Origin: JANJUB01 sp040081075
GTDB taxonomy: Bacteria > Armatimonadota > Fimbriimonadia > Fimbriimonadales > Fimbriimonadaceae
DNA: 64,000 nucleotides
Direction of reading: 5' to 3'
Assembly: GCA_040081075.1 (NCBI GenBank)
Contig: JBEBHJ010000006.1
Coordinates: 20,415 to 84,414, forward strand
The notes under the pieces were generated by a model. That model saw nothing but the letters and a program-made list of their open reading frames with translations, was not told the origin of the DNA and did no database searches. Shown piece by piece: positions 51,819-59,382 of the stretch (the stretch's first letter is position 1; each line of letters begins with the position of its first letter). The translations under genes were made by a program, and so were the position numbers.

Positions 51819-51915
51819 CGCCCGCTCCTTGTCGAAGTCGCTCGGTTCCCTTGATGAGACCGACCAGAAGACCGAATGCCGCTATGGTGATTAAGAGGAA
51901 GAAGAGGTCTTGCAT
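51811..51915 (-). CDS. 34-residue membrane peptide upstream of kdpF
   Basis: The ATG at 51915 has a GAGGGG ribosome-binding site (within TGAGGGGACACC). The peptide MQDLFFLLITIAAFGLLVGL... has one membrane helix at residues 4-20 and a polar tail (GTERLRQGAGDE). It overlaps kdpF by 8 nt, so it belongs to the operon. Small single-helix proteins preceding kdpF, with a short helix and an ERL-type tail, occur in other phyla to my memory, but I know no named function. An accessory subunit of the Kdp complex is a reasonable guess. Confidence 0.7.
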   Translation of the reverse strand: MQDLFFLLITIAAFGLLVGLIKGTERLRQGAGDE

Positions 51916-51924
51916 GGTGTCCCC

Positions 51925-52653
51925 TCAGAATCGAACTGAGAACCCCCCTTGAAGGATCCAACCGTCTCGGCCCTGGTTGAAACCAGTCCCAATGCGGAGG
52001 TCTAGCTGTTGATCGTTGTTCAAAAGGTGCGTGATGGCGAGACTGATATAGCCTGCGGCGGGGCCGCCCCGGCTGATTTGGTCTACTACCCAGACCTCAC
52101 CCGTAAGAGCCGATTTCGTGGTCAAGGGCCGGGCGACGAAGGCGCTTAGGGCAAACTGATCGAATCTGCTATTCCCGCTCCCAAGCCGGGCATATGCTAG
52201 GTTCCCGCCCACCGTGTCGCGCCCTAGAGGAGCCGTCGCCGCGACTTTGAAGGTTGGATTCCATTCGTTCGTCCGCAGGGCACCGGATCCAACGGGTACG
52301 GTTGTCTGGCCAATGAATGTCAATTCGCCTCGGGGGCTTTGAACTATGCGAGCCTTAAACCCTATTGACGGCTCGAGCCACTGCTCTATTCCAGGGGCGA
52401 ATCCGTAGGAAATGCCGATGAGCCTTACCTCAAACCTTTCATTTATGCCGTATCGAAGGAGCCCATCGCCCAACGAAGTCGTGACACTCGACCCGACGAC
52501 GGTGCGGAAAAAGCCGCTCTCAAACTGGAGAACGCCAGCCCCAACGAGGTTGGAACCATCGGAAAACCCTGGACGATCCGTGGCAATTGGGGACCGAGCT
52601 TGGGCGACTGCCATCGCGCTTGCCGAGATAAAAAGCAGGGACATGAATCTCAT
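51925..52653 (-). CDS. Outer-membrane protein of the phenol MetA-degradation type, first gene of the kdp operon
   Basis: 242 residues. A signal peptide (MRFMSLLFISASAMAVAQ) is followed by PIATDRPGFSDGSNLVGAGVLQFESGFF, the opening of PF13557 (Phenol_MetA_deg) barrels, and the sequence ends in LQGGFSVRF, with a terminal phenylalanine. Alternating beta strands cover the rest. It lies between kdpE and the 34-residue peptide, 9 nt upstream of the latter, and the bipartite operator is just upstream. This suggests that an outer-membrane channel is made together with the K+ pump. Confidence 0.8.
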   Translation of the reverse strand: MRFMSLLFISASAMAVAQARSPIATDRPGFSDGSNLVGAGVLQFESGFFRTVVGSSVTTSLGDGLLRYGINERFEVRLIGISYGFAPGIEQWLEPSIGFKARIVQSPRGELTFIGQTTVPVGSGALRTNEWNPTFKVAATAPLGRDTVGGNLAYARLGSGNSRFDQFALSAFVARPLTTKSALTGEVWVVDQISRGGPAAGYISLAITHLLNNDQQLDLRIGTGFNQGRDGWILQGGFSVRF

Positions 52654-52689
52654 GCATTGAGGATGCCACCAAGTTAGGTCAGGGCCGCT

Positions 52690-52729
52690 TCAAGAAAGCC
52701 CGCGTATGTATCAAGACTTCCTCAAGATT
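52690..52729 (-). promoter_or_regulatory. Direct-repeat operator before the kdp structural genes (candidate KdpE site)
   Basis: On the minus strand AATCTTGA (52722-52729) and AGTCTTGA (52711-52718) are 11 bp apart. A third half-site, TTCTTGAA (52689-52696), lies 21 nt further downstream. The pair begins 58 nt before the start of the outer-membrane gene and overlaps the kdpE stop codon. The same AATCTTGA-N3-AATCTTGA is found before kdpD. OmpR-type regulators bind such tandem repeats with about one helix turn spacing. Confidence 0.6.
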
Positions 52730-53408
52730 AGTCTTTGAGACGATATCCAACGCCGGTTTCGGTGATCAGCAACTTCGGTTGCGTGGGGTCCTCTTCTATC
52801 TTGGCCCGGATTTGCTGGGAGTACACCCGGAGGTAGTGAAGCTCGTCAGCGTATTCTGGACCCCAGACCTCGGTGAGTAGTTGCTTGTGAGTCATGACCT
52901 TGCCAAGGTTCTTGGCAAGCAGCGCCAAGAGACGGAACTCTGTCTTGGTGAGATGAATTTCCTCGCCCTTGCGACGGACGATGTGGGCAGCGAGATCGAC
53001 ATGAACGTCACCCAAAGTTACAACCGCATCCTGACCTCGTTTTTGGCTGAGTCGTAGTGCCGCGCGAACCCGAGCGAAGAGTTCGGCAAGGCCAAAAGGC
53101 TTCGTGAGATAGTCGTTTGCTCCGGCATCCAGGGCCACCACCTTGTTCATCTCGTCTCCCCGCGCCGAGAGAATGATGATCGGCGTTTGCGACCATTCAC
53201 GAATCCGCTGGGTCACCTCGACGCCATACATATCAGGGAGACCAAGGTCAAGAAGGATCAGATCAGGAGCTTCGGTCGCGACCATTCGGATGCCAGTCGC
53301 GCCGTCTTCGGCTTCCACTAAGTCGAAGACGGCCGGATCGATGCTGGCCCGAAGGAACCGGCGGATCGCAAGTTCGTCGTCGATGACCAGGAGCTTGGAT
53401 TTACTCAA
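52728..53408 (-). CDS. kdpE: KdpE response regulator
   Basis: 226 residues from a TTG at 53408, with GGAG 7 nt upstream; a longer in-frame start at 53462 lies within kdpD. Receiver motifs: VIDDE, LILLDLGLPDMYG (phosphoacceptor near residue 53), ILSARGDE, YLTKPFG. The winged helix ends with LITETGVGYRLKD. The gene overlaps the kdpD stop by 8 nt. Phosphorylated by KdpD, it activates kdpFABC under low K+ or osmotic stress in known systems. Confidence 0.93.
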   Translation of the reverse strand: MSKSKLLVIDDELAIRRFLRASIDPAVFDLVEAEDGATGIRMVATEAPDLILLDLGLPDMYGVEVTQRIREWSQTPIIILSARGDEMNKVVALDAGANDYLTKPFGLAELFARVRAALRLSQKRGQDAVVTLGDVHVDLAAHIVRRKGEEIHLTKTEFRLLALLAKNLGKVMTHKQLLTEVWGPEYADELHYLRVYSQQIRAKIEEDPTQPKLLITETGVGYRLKD

Positions 53409-56058
53409 TGGGCATCTCCGGTTGATGCTCTGTGAGGGGGAGCTTAAGCGAGAACTCGGCACCGCCTTCCTCAGTGTTTCGGACTTGAATCTTGCCGTTG
53501 TGAAGATCCGTGACCACTTTCACTACGGCGAGTCCGAGACCGTAACCTCCCGAGCGGCTGTGATACCCCGGCTTGAAGAGCTTGTGGAGGATTTCTTCGG
53601 AGACGCCAGGCCCGTTATCCCGCACTTGAAACACAACGTTATGATCTTGAGTTTCGGCGACCAGCGCGATGCGGCTCTCCGGTGGCGTATGTCGCCCGGT
53701 GTTTTCTATAAGGTTAACAAGCGCCTTTTCGATTAAGAGCCCATCCACTCGAAGAAGTGGAATGTGCCCGCGAATCTCCACTTGGACATCCCGCGGACCA
53801 AGGCTGGAGCGGGAGTGCTCGAGGGCGCTTGTAATGAGATCTTGGGCCAAGTGCCAATCGAGATTGAGCTCAACGCCGCCACTTTGAAGTCGGGTCATAT
53901 CCAACAGATTTTGGATCTGGTGATTTAGTCGGATAGATTCGTCGTAGATGGTTTCGATGAGCGGAGCCTGGTTTGGGTTGCCCTCTTTCAAGCTGGATGC
54001 GGCTCCAGTGATGCTGGTCAGCGGCGTTCGGAGGTCATGCGAGATCGAGCTGAGGAGCGTGCTGCGGATGCGTTCGCTCTCCACTTGCACGCGGGCATCG
54101 TTTGACTCCTTGGCTAAGATTGCTCGTTCTAGCGCCAGGCCCAGCGAGTTGGCGAAAGTTTCCAATAGCCTTCGTGGACCCAGTGGGAGCGGCTTATGGC
54201 TGACCTGCACTGCCAGCACGCCGGCCAACCTTTCAGACCCTAGAAGCGGTAGATACAGGGCGGCCGCACCAGGCAAGGTATCGGTTCCCGCTCCTGCCGG
54301 TTGTCGGTGCTCCGCTACCCAAGTAGCAACCGCTAATTCGGATGGTTTTTGTTCGAAGCCGCTATCGGAGCTGCCGATCGGGGTCAACTTTCCTTGTTCC
54401 GCAAGGAGCACGGAGACGTCACCATCGAAAACGCTTCGAATCTCTTGGGCGGCTACAGCGGCTAACTCTCGTTTCCCGCGTTGCTGTGCTAAGAGCTGGC
54501 TCAATCGGTAAAGGCTTGAGGTTCGTCGCTCCCGCTCGCTGGCGTCTTTGAGCTGTCCTTTAAGCCGCTGAGTAAGTGTACTAATCACAAGCGCGACGAA
54601 CAACATCACCAATAAGAGCACGATGTACCTCGTATCGCTTACTGCAAAGCTAAATCGGGGCTCAACGAAAAAGAAGTTGAAGCTGAGCACGCTTATGACA
54701 GCGGTTAGGGCGGACTCTATTGGGTAACTGCGAACGGCGGCAATCGCTACACCAAGCACATAGAGCATTGCAACATTGGCGATCCCAACCAACTCAAACA
54801 AGGCGAATCCAAGTGCGGTCGCGATCCCAATGAACAACAGACCAAGACCCGCGCCGAGAAGGGTGATCGAGCCTTGAGAAGTTTTGGCGCGATCTCTACG
54901 GCGGTCTGTCGTTGGCTCATCGGCGGTGACAACATAGACATCAACGTCGCCACTGGCGCGAACCATTTCGTCCACAACCGACCCAAAAAGGAGCTCTTTC
55001 CAACGAGCTCGAATGGGCTTTCCTACAACGACCAAGGTTGCATTCCGTTTGAAAGCGAATCGAAGCACTTCATCAACGATATCGTGTCCGCTGAGGGTGA
55101 CGACCTCCATTCCCAGGGTTTTCGCCAGTTCAAGGGCGTCCGTTGCTTGACCTCTTTCCAAGTCGCTGCGCGATGCTTGTCGATCACTATCAACGGCGAC
55201 TGCGATCATGTCCGCATGCGAGGCGGCGCTAATTCGCGCCGCCGCCCTGACGACTCGGCTCGCCATCGCGTTCGGAGCGATACAAACGACCACGCGCTCA
55301 CGGGTTGCCCATGGTCCCCCAGCACCTTCTTGCGTACGCAGACGGCGCATTTCGGCATCAACTGTGTCAGCGGCTCGGCGTAACGCCAATTCTCTTAGGG
55401 CAGTCAAATTGGATGCCTTGAAGAACCCGTCCAAGGCTTGATCGACCTTCTCGGGAACGTAAACCTTGCCTTCCCTTAGACGCTGCTGCAGCTCCCCAGG
55501 TGGAATATCAATGACCTCAATTTCGTTGGCTCGTTCGATAAAAGCATCCGGTACAGTCTCTTGAACACGAATCCCTGTTACTTGGGCGACCACGTCGTTC
55601 ATGCTTTCCAAGTGCTGGATATTCATGGCCGTGCAGACATCAATGCCCGCATCCAAAATCTCCTCAATGTCCTGCCAGCGCTTTTTGTGGCGCGAACCTT
55701 CGGCGTTGGTATGAGGTAGTTCGTCGATCAGAACCAGGTCCGGCTTCAGCACGATGATCTCGTCAATGTCAGGTTCAAACAGAGTCGCCCCTTTATAGGT
55801 GATTTCGCGGAGCGGGATAACCGGGATACCAATAGCGAGGGATTCAGTTTCGGCTCGGCCGTGGGTCTCTATGTAGCCAATGGCGACGTCAATCCCACGC
55901 TCCCGGTGTTGGTGTGCTTCACCCAGCATGGCATAGGTCTTACCGACGCCCGCGGCTGCGCCGATGAAGACCTTGAGTTGACCGCGACCCTCGCCCTCTG
56001 TTTGGACGGCGCGGAGGAGCTCATCAGGGTCCGGTCTTCGCGTCTCGATAAGTCTAGA
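53401..56058 (-). CDS. kdpD: KdpD sensor kinase; no normal start codon in frame
   Basis: The open frame runs from the TAA at 56059-56061 to the stop at 53401, 885 codons. Its sequence opens SRLIETRRPDPDELLRAVQ, the usual KdpD start region, then GAAAGVGKTYAML (Walker A), the KdpD/USP domain, four membrane helices near residues 375-480, GAF, the H-box SISHDLRTPLTS (near residue 672) and GYGLGLAV G-boxes. There is no ATG, GTG or TTG in frame before Walker A. The first ATG is at 55929, inside the ATP-binding loop, and would give an 842-residue protein lacking it. An ATG in the +1 frame at 56079-56081 (MNGSAAGNL) could be the original start if one base was lost. It senses K+/turgor. Confidence 0.8.
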   Translation of the reverse strand, partial: SRLIETRRPDPDELLRAVQTEGEGRGQLKVFIGAAAGVGKTYAMLGEAHQHRERGIDVAIGYIETHGRAETESLAIGIPVIPLREITYKGATLFEPDIDEIIVLKPDLVLIDELPHTNAEGSRHKKRWQDIEEILDAGIDVCTAMNIQHLESMNDVVAQVTGIRVQETVPDAFIERANEIEVIDIPPGELQQRLREGKVYVPEKVDQALDGFFKASNLTALRELALRRAADTVDAEMRRLRTQEGAGGPWATRERVVVCIAPNAMASRVVRAAARISAASHADMIAVAVDSDRQASRSDLERGQATDALELAKTLGMEVVTLSGHDIVDEVLRFAFKRNATLVVVGKPIRARWKELLFGSVVDEMVRASGDVDVYVVTADEPTTDRRRDRAKTSQGSITLLGAGLGLLFIGIATALGFALFELVGIANVAMLYVLGVAIAAVRSYPIESALTAVISVLSFNFFFVEPRFSFAVSDTRYIVLLLVMLFVALVISTLTQRLKGQLKDASERERRTSSLYRLSQLLAQQRGKRELAAVAAQEIRSVFDGDVSVLLAEQGKLTPIGSSDSGFEQKPSELAVATWVAEHRQPAGAGTDTLPGAAALYLPLLGSERLAGVLAVQVSHKPLPLGPRRLLETFANSLGLALERAILAKESNDARVQVESERIRSTLLSSISHDLRTPLTSITGAASSLKEGNPNQAPLIETIYDESIRLNHQIQNLLDMTRLQSGGVELNLDWHLAQDLITSALEHSRSSLGPRDVQVEIRGHIPLLRVDGLLIEKALVNLIENTGRHTPPESRIALVAETQDHNVVFQVRDNGPGVSEEILHKLFKPGYHSRSGGYGLGLAVVKVVTDLHNGKIQVRNTEEGGAEFSLKLPLTEHQPEMPIE

Positions 56059-56096
56059 TTACCGGCTGCGGAACCATTCATCGGCAGACCGGCAAG

Positions 56097-56115
56097 AATC
56101 TTGATGCAATCTTGA
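56097..56115 (+). promoter_or_regulatory. Direct-repeat operator between kdpD and the serine hydrolase (candidate KdpE site)
   Basis: AATCTTGA at 56097-56104 and AATCTTGA at 56108-56115 are exactly 11 bp apart (plus strand). This is the same pattern as before the kdp structural genes at 52711-52729 (there AATCTTGA-GGA-AGTCTTGA on the minus strand). It lies 39 nt upstream of the kdpD reading frame, which fits autoregulation of kdpDE. Confidence 0.5.
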
Positions 56116-57090
56116 GTGCGACGTATACATTCAGCGGGTCCCAACGTGAAGGCAGTATTTCCAAATGCTGAATTGAAGCTCGGTGCCGCTCATCGCTCCA
56201 CTGCGGACGATCTCGTCCGATGGTCCCAGAATTTTGAAAACATGACGGTGGGGAACAACAAGATCCTCGCTCGTATGAGTGAGCGTACGAAACTGGTTGG
56301 CGGAGCCGTCCTTAGCTATGCTCTGGGCCAGGAGTTCCGAAATTATCGCGGGCTCGATATTGTCTTCCACGGAGGAGGTGATGCAGGTTATCGCTCCTAC
56401 CTCATTCGGGTTCCCGAGAAAAGATTTACGGTTGTCGTCCTCAGTAACTCACGCGAGTTTTTCCCCCATGATCTAGCTTATGGCGCATTGGACACCTTCC
56501 TCTGCGGGGGACCGACAAAGAAAACGCAACCTCTCAATCTCGACCCCAAGGTCTTAGCCAGATGTGTCGGCGACTACGAAATCTTTCCAGGCTCAATTGT
56601 TCGGCTATCATCGCAAAGCGGAAAGCTTTTTTTGCAAAGTTACGGCGATTCAACCAAGATGGAACTTCCGCGAGTTGCAAACCAGGAGTTCAACTATCCT
56701 GTCTATGGGTACAGCAAGCTCATCTTTGACAAGTCACCAAACTTCAAATGGAGGCTCTTTGATATGACCTACACCGGAACGCGACTCCATTTGAAGCCAT
56801 TCAAACCTGCTCAAGCAAACTTGAAGGAACTCTTAGGAACCTACTATTCAACGGAACTCAGGGACGAGTACGTGCTCAGCATCCGGAAGGGTCAACTGGT
56901 GGCATCTCACCGAAGGAATGAAGATATCATTCTCACCCCAATCCAACGAGATTGGTTTCATGGTAGTTCTGACTTTTTTGGAAAGGTGATTCCGATTCGC
57001 AACTCAGCAGGCAGGATTACTGGAATCAATGTGTCGGCACAAAGGGTCCGCAAGCTCTATTTCAAGAGGGTCGCGGCACGGCCCAAGTAG
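56116..57090 (+). pseudogene. C-terminal remnant of a serine hydrolase (beta-lactamase class C-like)
   Basis: 324 codons from GTG at 56116, with an in-frame TGA just before it. The end of the catalytic domain is present: AAHRSTADDLVRWSQNF and LDIVFHGGGDAGYRS (third motif HxG). Two DUF3471-like C-terminal domains follow (LARCVGDYEIFPGSIV and LKELLGTYYSTELRD). The N-terminal half with the SxxK nucleophile and the YxN motif is missing, and kdpD occupies the space upstream on the other strand. It is therefore unlikely to be active. It is the best evidence for a rearrangement next to kdp. Confidence 0.75.
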
Positions 57091-57132
57091 GCGACGACGC
57101 TACTGTCAAAGTAGAAATCAAATAGGGATAAC

Positions 57133-57208
57133 TGGCGGCCTCGGAGGGACTCGAACCCCCGGCGCCCTCCTTAGGACGGAGGCGCTCTATCCTCTGAGCT
57201 ACGAGGCC
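57133..57208 (-). tRNA. tRNA-Arg (anticodon CCU)
   Basis: The minus strand folds as a 76-nt tRNA. Acceptor stem GGCCTCG pairs with CGAGGCC, the D arm is GCTC ... GAGC, the anticodon loop is GTCCTAA giving CCU, the T loop is TTCGAGT, and CCA is encoded (57133-57135). It reads AGG codons. A partial inverted copy of its D-arm lies just upstream at 57222-57237. Confidence 0.96.
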
Positions 57209-57237
57209 GCGTAGGTCAATTGTAGCTCAGAGGATAG
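57187..57237. repeat. 16-bp inverted repeat of the tRNA-Arg D-arm
   Basis: 57187-57202 (CTATCCTCTGAGCTAC, inside the tRNA gene) and 57222-57237 (GTAGCTCAGAGGATAG) are perfect inverses, separated by 19 nt. The second arm matches the D-arm sequence of the tRNA in opposite orientation. Together they can form a long cruciform or hairpin. Confidence 0.75.
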
Positions 57238-57247
57238 TTATGGGAGC

Positions 57248-57649
57248 TTAACCCTGAGGGGCGGGCTCGTACAGCCAGACGTGAGCCCCTTGAGGGTCAC
57301 AAATTAGGGCCATTCGGCCAACAGTCGCCACTTCCATCGGTCCCATCAACTTGGTTGCACCAAGTGCTTCGCACTTTGCTAGCCGAGCGTCAATGTCATC
57401 TACGCCAATGTAGGTAGCCCAGTGCGGAGGCACATTTGGATCGCCAACCGCCTCCAACGGGAAAACTCCACATACGGGCTGGCCGTTTGCAGTCAGCATG
57501 TGGTAGTCGCCCATCTCGCCCATCGGCATCGAGGTTGTGCCCCAATCGAGTGCGCCAGTGTAAAAATCAATGGAGGCTTGAACGTCTTTCGTGTAAACCT
57601 CGTGCCACGGAAAAGTCTTTCCGGCTGCTATTACGTGATCATCTGCCAT
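57248..57649 (-). CDS. VOC-superfamily (glyoxalase-like) protein
   Basis: 133 residues of one bleomycin-resistance/dihydroxybiphenyl dioxygenase fold. FPWHEVYTKDVQASIDFYTGALDW is the usual VOC opening, PHWATYIGVDDIDA the second strand block and ICDPQGAHVWLYEP the end. A metal site may be built from His/Glu residues. It lacks a clear enzymatic assignment; glyoxalase or antibiotic-binding relatives share the fold. The gene stands alone between tRNA-Arg and the GT2 gene. Confidence 0.85.
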   Translation of the reverse strand: MADDHVIAAGKTFPWHEVYTKDVQASIDFYTGALDWGTTSMPMGEMGDYHMLTANGQPVCGVFPLEAVGDPNVPPHWATYIGVDDIDARLAKCEALGATKLMGPMEVATVGRMALICDPQGAHVWLYEPAPQG

Positions 57650-57746
57650 AAACTATTAATCCTCCCAGGCGTGTTGCCTTGGTAGACGATATTCTACCGT
57701 CAAACTATTTGAGAATTGGTTAACCAAACGTGCTGTTTTCGTTAAC

Positions 57747-58430
57747 TTAGAATTTTGAAAACCGGTGCTTGAAGAGAGTCCAAAAAGCTTCGGGGGCGTC
57801 GGTCCAGCGAATTTTCTTCCCAGCTGCCTTGCTCCGCGGTTCGTATTTGATTGGAAGTTCTAGGATCAAGTGTCCGAGCCGATAGGCTTTGGCCGTTACT
57901 TCTGGACAAAACTCGAACCTATGGCAAGTGAGATGCATGGACAGTAAGACGTCCCGCCGGAATGCCTTGTAACAGGTTGCTTCATCCGTCAATTTCTTAA
58001 AGAAGAGCAACCTCACCGACCAGGCTAACAAAATGTTCACCAGTTTGTTGGGAAGGGCCATTCCGCTGGGCATGCCATCCTTGAATCTGGTGCCATAGAC
58101 AACAGCCGCTTTCCCCTCAAGGATTGGCTTGACCAACATCGGGATTTCCTCGGGAACATATTCCAGGTCGGCGTCTTGGATGATCACGACATCGCCGGTT
58201 GCGACAGCGAGTGCCTGTCGAATCGCATTTCCTTTGCCTCCCCTTTGCTCGTTCCTCAAAGCGGTGATTTTGTTGCCAAAACCCGCAAGGATCTCGGGAG
58301 TTCTATCGGTGCTTCCGTCGTCAACGACCACTACCTCCATCGCCAATGGCAGAGCCAGCAGGCGTTTTACGACTTCGCCAATAGTGTCCTCCTCGTTCAG
58401 AGCAGGAACGATTGCGGTAACTTCAGCCAA
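57747..58430 (-). CDS. Glycosyltransferase family 2 (polyprenyl-phosphate sugar transferase-like)
   Basis: 227 residues starting at TTG. AIVPALNEEDTIGEVV, VVVDDGSTDRTPEIL and VVIIQDADLEYVPEEI give the GT-A fold with the DxD site, and YGTRFKDGM and CYKAFRRDVL are the DPM1/GtrB-type blocks. No long membrane anchor is present, so it may be a soluble or peripherally bound enzyme making polyprenyl-phosphate sugar. Its start overlaps the end of the cystathionine synthase gene by 8 nt, so the three genes Lrp, CBS and GT2 form one operon. Confidence 0.8.
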   Translation of the reverse strand: MAEVTAIVPALNEEDTIGEVVKRLLALPLAMEVVVVDDGSTDRTPEILAGFGNKITALRNEQRGGKGNAIRQALAVATGDVVIIQDADLEYVPEEIPMLVKPILEGKAAVVYGTRFKDGMPSGMALPNKLVNILLAWSVRLLFFKKLTDEATCYKAFRRDVLLSMHLTCHRFEFCPEVTAKAYRLGHLILELPIKYEPRSKAAGKKIRWTDAPEAFWTLFKHRFSKF

Positions 58431-59382
58431 GCAGTCCGTTCGCCTCCAACCAAGAATCTTGCAGGAATTTGCTCATGTAATTGCGCACCGAATCGGCTAA
58501 AATCACCACCATTCTTGAGCCAGCCGGCGCATCCTTCGCCACTTGCAAAGCGGCCCAAACGACCGATCCCGACGATCCTCCAACAAGCAAGCCCTCATCC
58601 TTAATCAATCTACGTGCCATGGCAAACGACTCTTTGTCGCGAGTTTTCACCACCCGATCCGCCAAGGTTGGATCGTAGGTTTCGGGAATGAAATCATAGC
58701 CGATTCCTTCAACCAAGTAGGGGCTTGTTTCGGTTCCACCTCCCATGATTGAGCCTACAGGGTCGACGGCTATGATTTGGCAGTTAGGCAGTTCTTCCTT
58801 TATCTTGCGCCCCATTCCCGTCAACGAGCCACCGGTGCCGATGCTACAGACTAGATAGTCAATCTTCCTTTCCATCTGCTCAAGAATCTCTGTCCCGGTA
58901 TGGTTGTAGTGGGCCATGGGATTGGCTTGGTTCTTGAACTGATCCAACATGAAGTAGCCCTTTTCCTCGACCAGGCGCTTCGCAACCCCAAAATTTGATT
59001 CGGGTGAACTGGATGGGGCTTCAGTAGGCGTGCGAATAATGATTGCTCCCAGAGCTTCCATTGTTGCTTGCTTTTCAGCGCTCATCTTCATGGGCATGCA
59101 AATGACAAGCTTATAACCTTTCACCGCCGCGACCATAGCCAAACCGATGCCCGTATTGCCGCTTGTTGGTTCAACCAATGTGTCGCCCGGCTTAATCAGG
59201 CCCTTGGCTTCAGCATCCTCGATCATCGAAAGGGCGATGCGGTCTTTGGTCGAGCCACCCGAACTCAGAAACTCGCACTTGGCCCAAACCTCAACCGGGA
59301 ACTCGCTCCCCACCCGATTCAACCGCACCATCGGTGTGTTGCCGATGCCTTCTAGGATCGTTTTGAAAACGGGAGCACTCAT
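58423..59382 (-). CDS. PLP-dependent cystathionine beta-synthase (cysteine synthase family)
   Basis: 319 residues from the ATG at 59382, overlapping the lrp stop as ATGA. The PLP lysine lies in GSTKDR near residue 42 and the phosphate loop in EPTSGNTGIGLA. The sequence continues IGTGGSLTGMGRKIKEE and EGIGYDFIPETYD, and ends near DSVRNYMSKFLQDSW. The last two blocks are typical of cystathionine beta-synthase rather than CysK, although the CBS regulatory domains and the heme domain are absent. It joins serine and homocysteine (or sulfide) in the cytoplasm. O-acetylserine sulfhydrylase remains the alternative. Confidence 0.75.
   Translation of the reverse strand: MSAPVFKTILEGIGNTPMVRLNRVGSEFPVEVWAKCEFLSSGGSTKDRIALSMIEDAEAKGLIKPGDTLVEPTSGNTGIGLAMVAAVKGYKLVICMPMKMSAEKQATMEALGAIIIRTPTEAPSSSPESNFGVAKRLVEEKGYFMLDQFKNQANPMAHYNHTGTEILEQMERKIDYLVCSIGTGGSLTGMGRKIKEELPNCQIIAVDPVGSIMGGGTETSPYLVEGIGYDFIPETYDPTLADRVVKTRDKESFAMARRLIKDEGLLVGGSSGSVVWAALQVAKDAPAGSRMVVILADSVRNYMSKFLQDSWLEANGLLG

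Noticed and set aside
53143..53736. Long plus-strand open frame across kdpE and kdpD
   Set aside because: It is antisense to well-supported kdpE and kdpD; its protein has no family features and follows the codon pattern of the real genes in reverse.
57187..57237. tRNA-derived inverted repeat read as a CRISPR or attachment site
   Set aside because: Only two arms exist, in opposite orientation, and no integrase or cas gene is near; it is reported as a repeat only.
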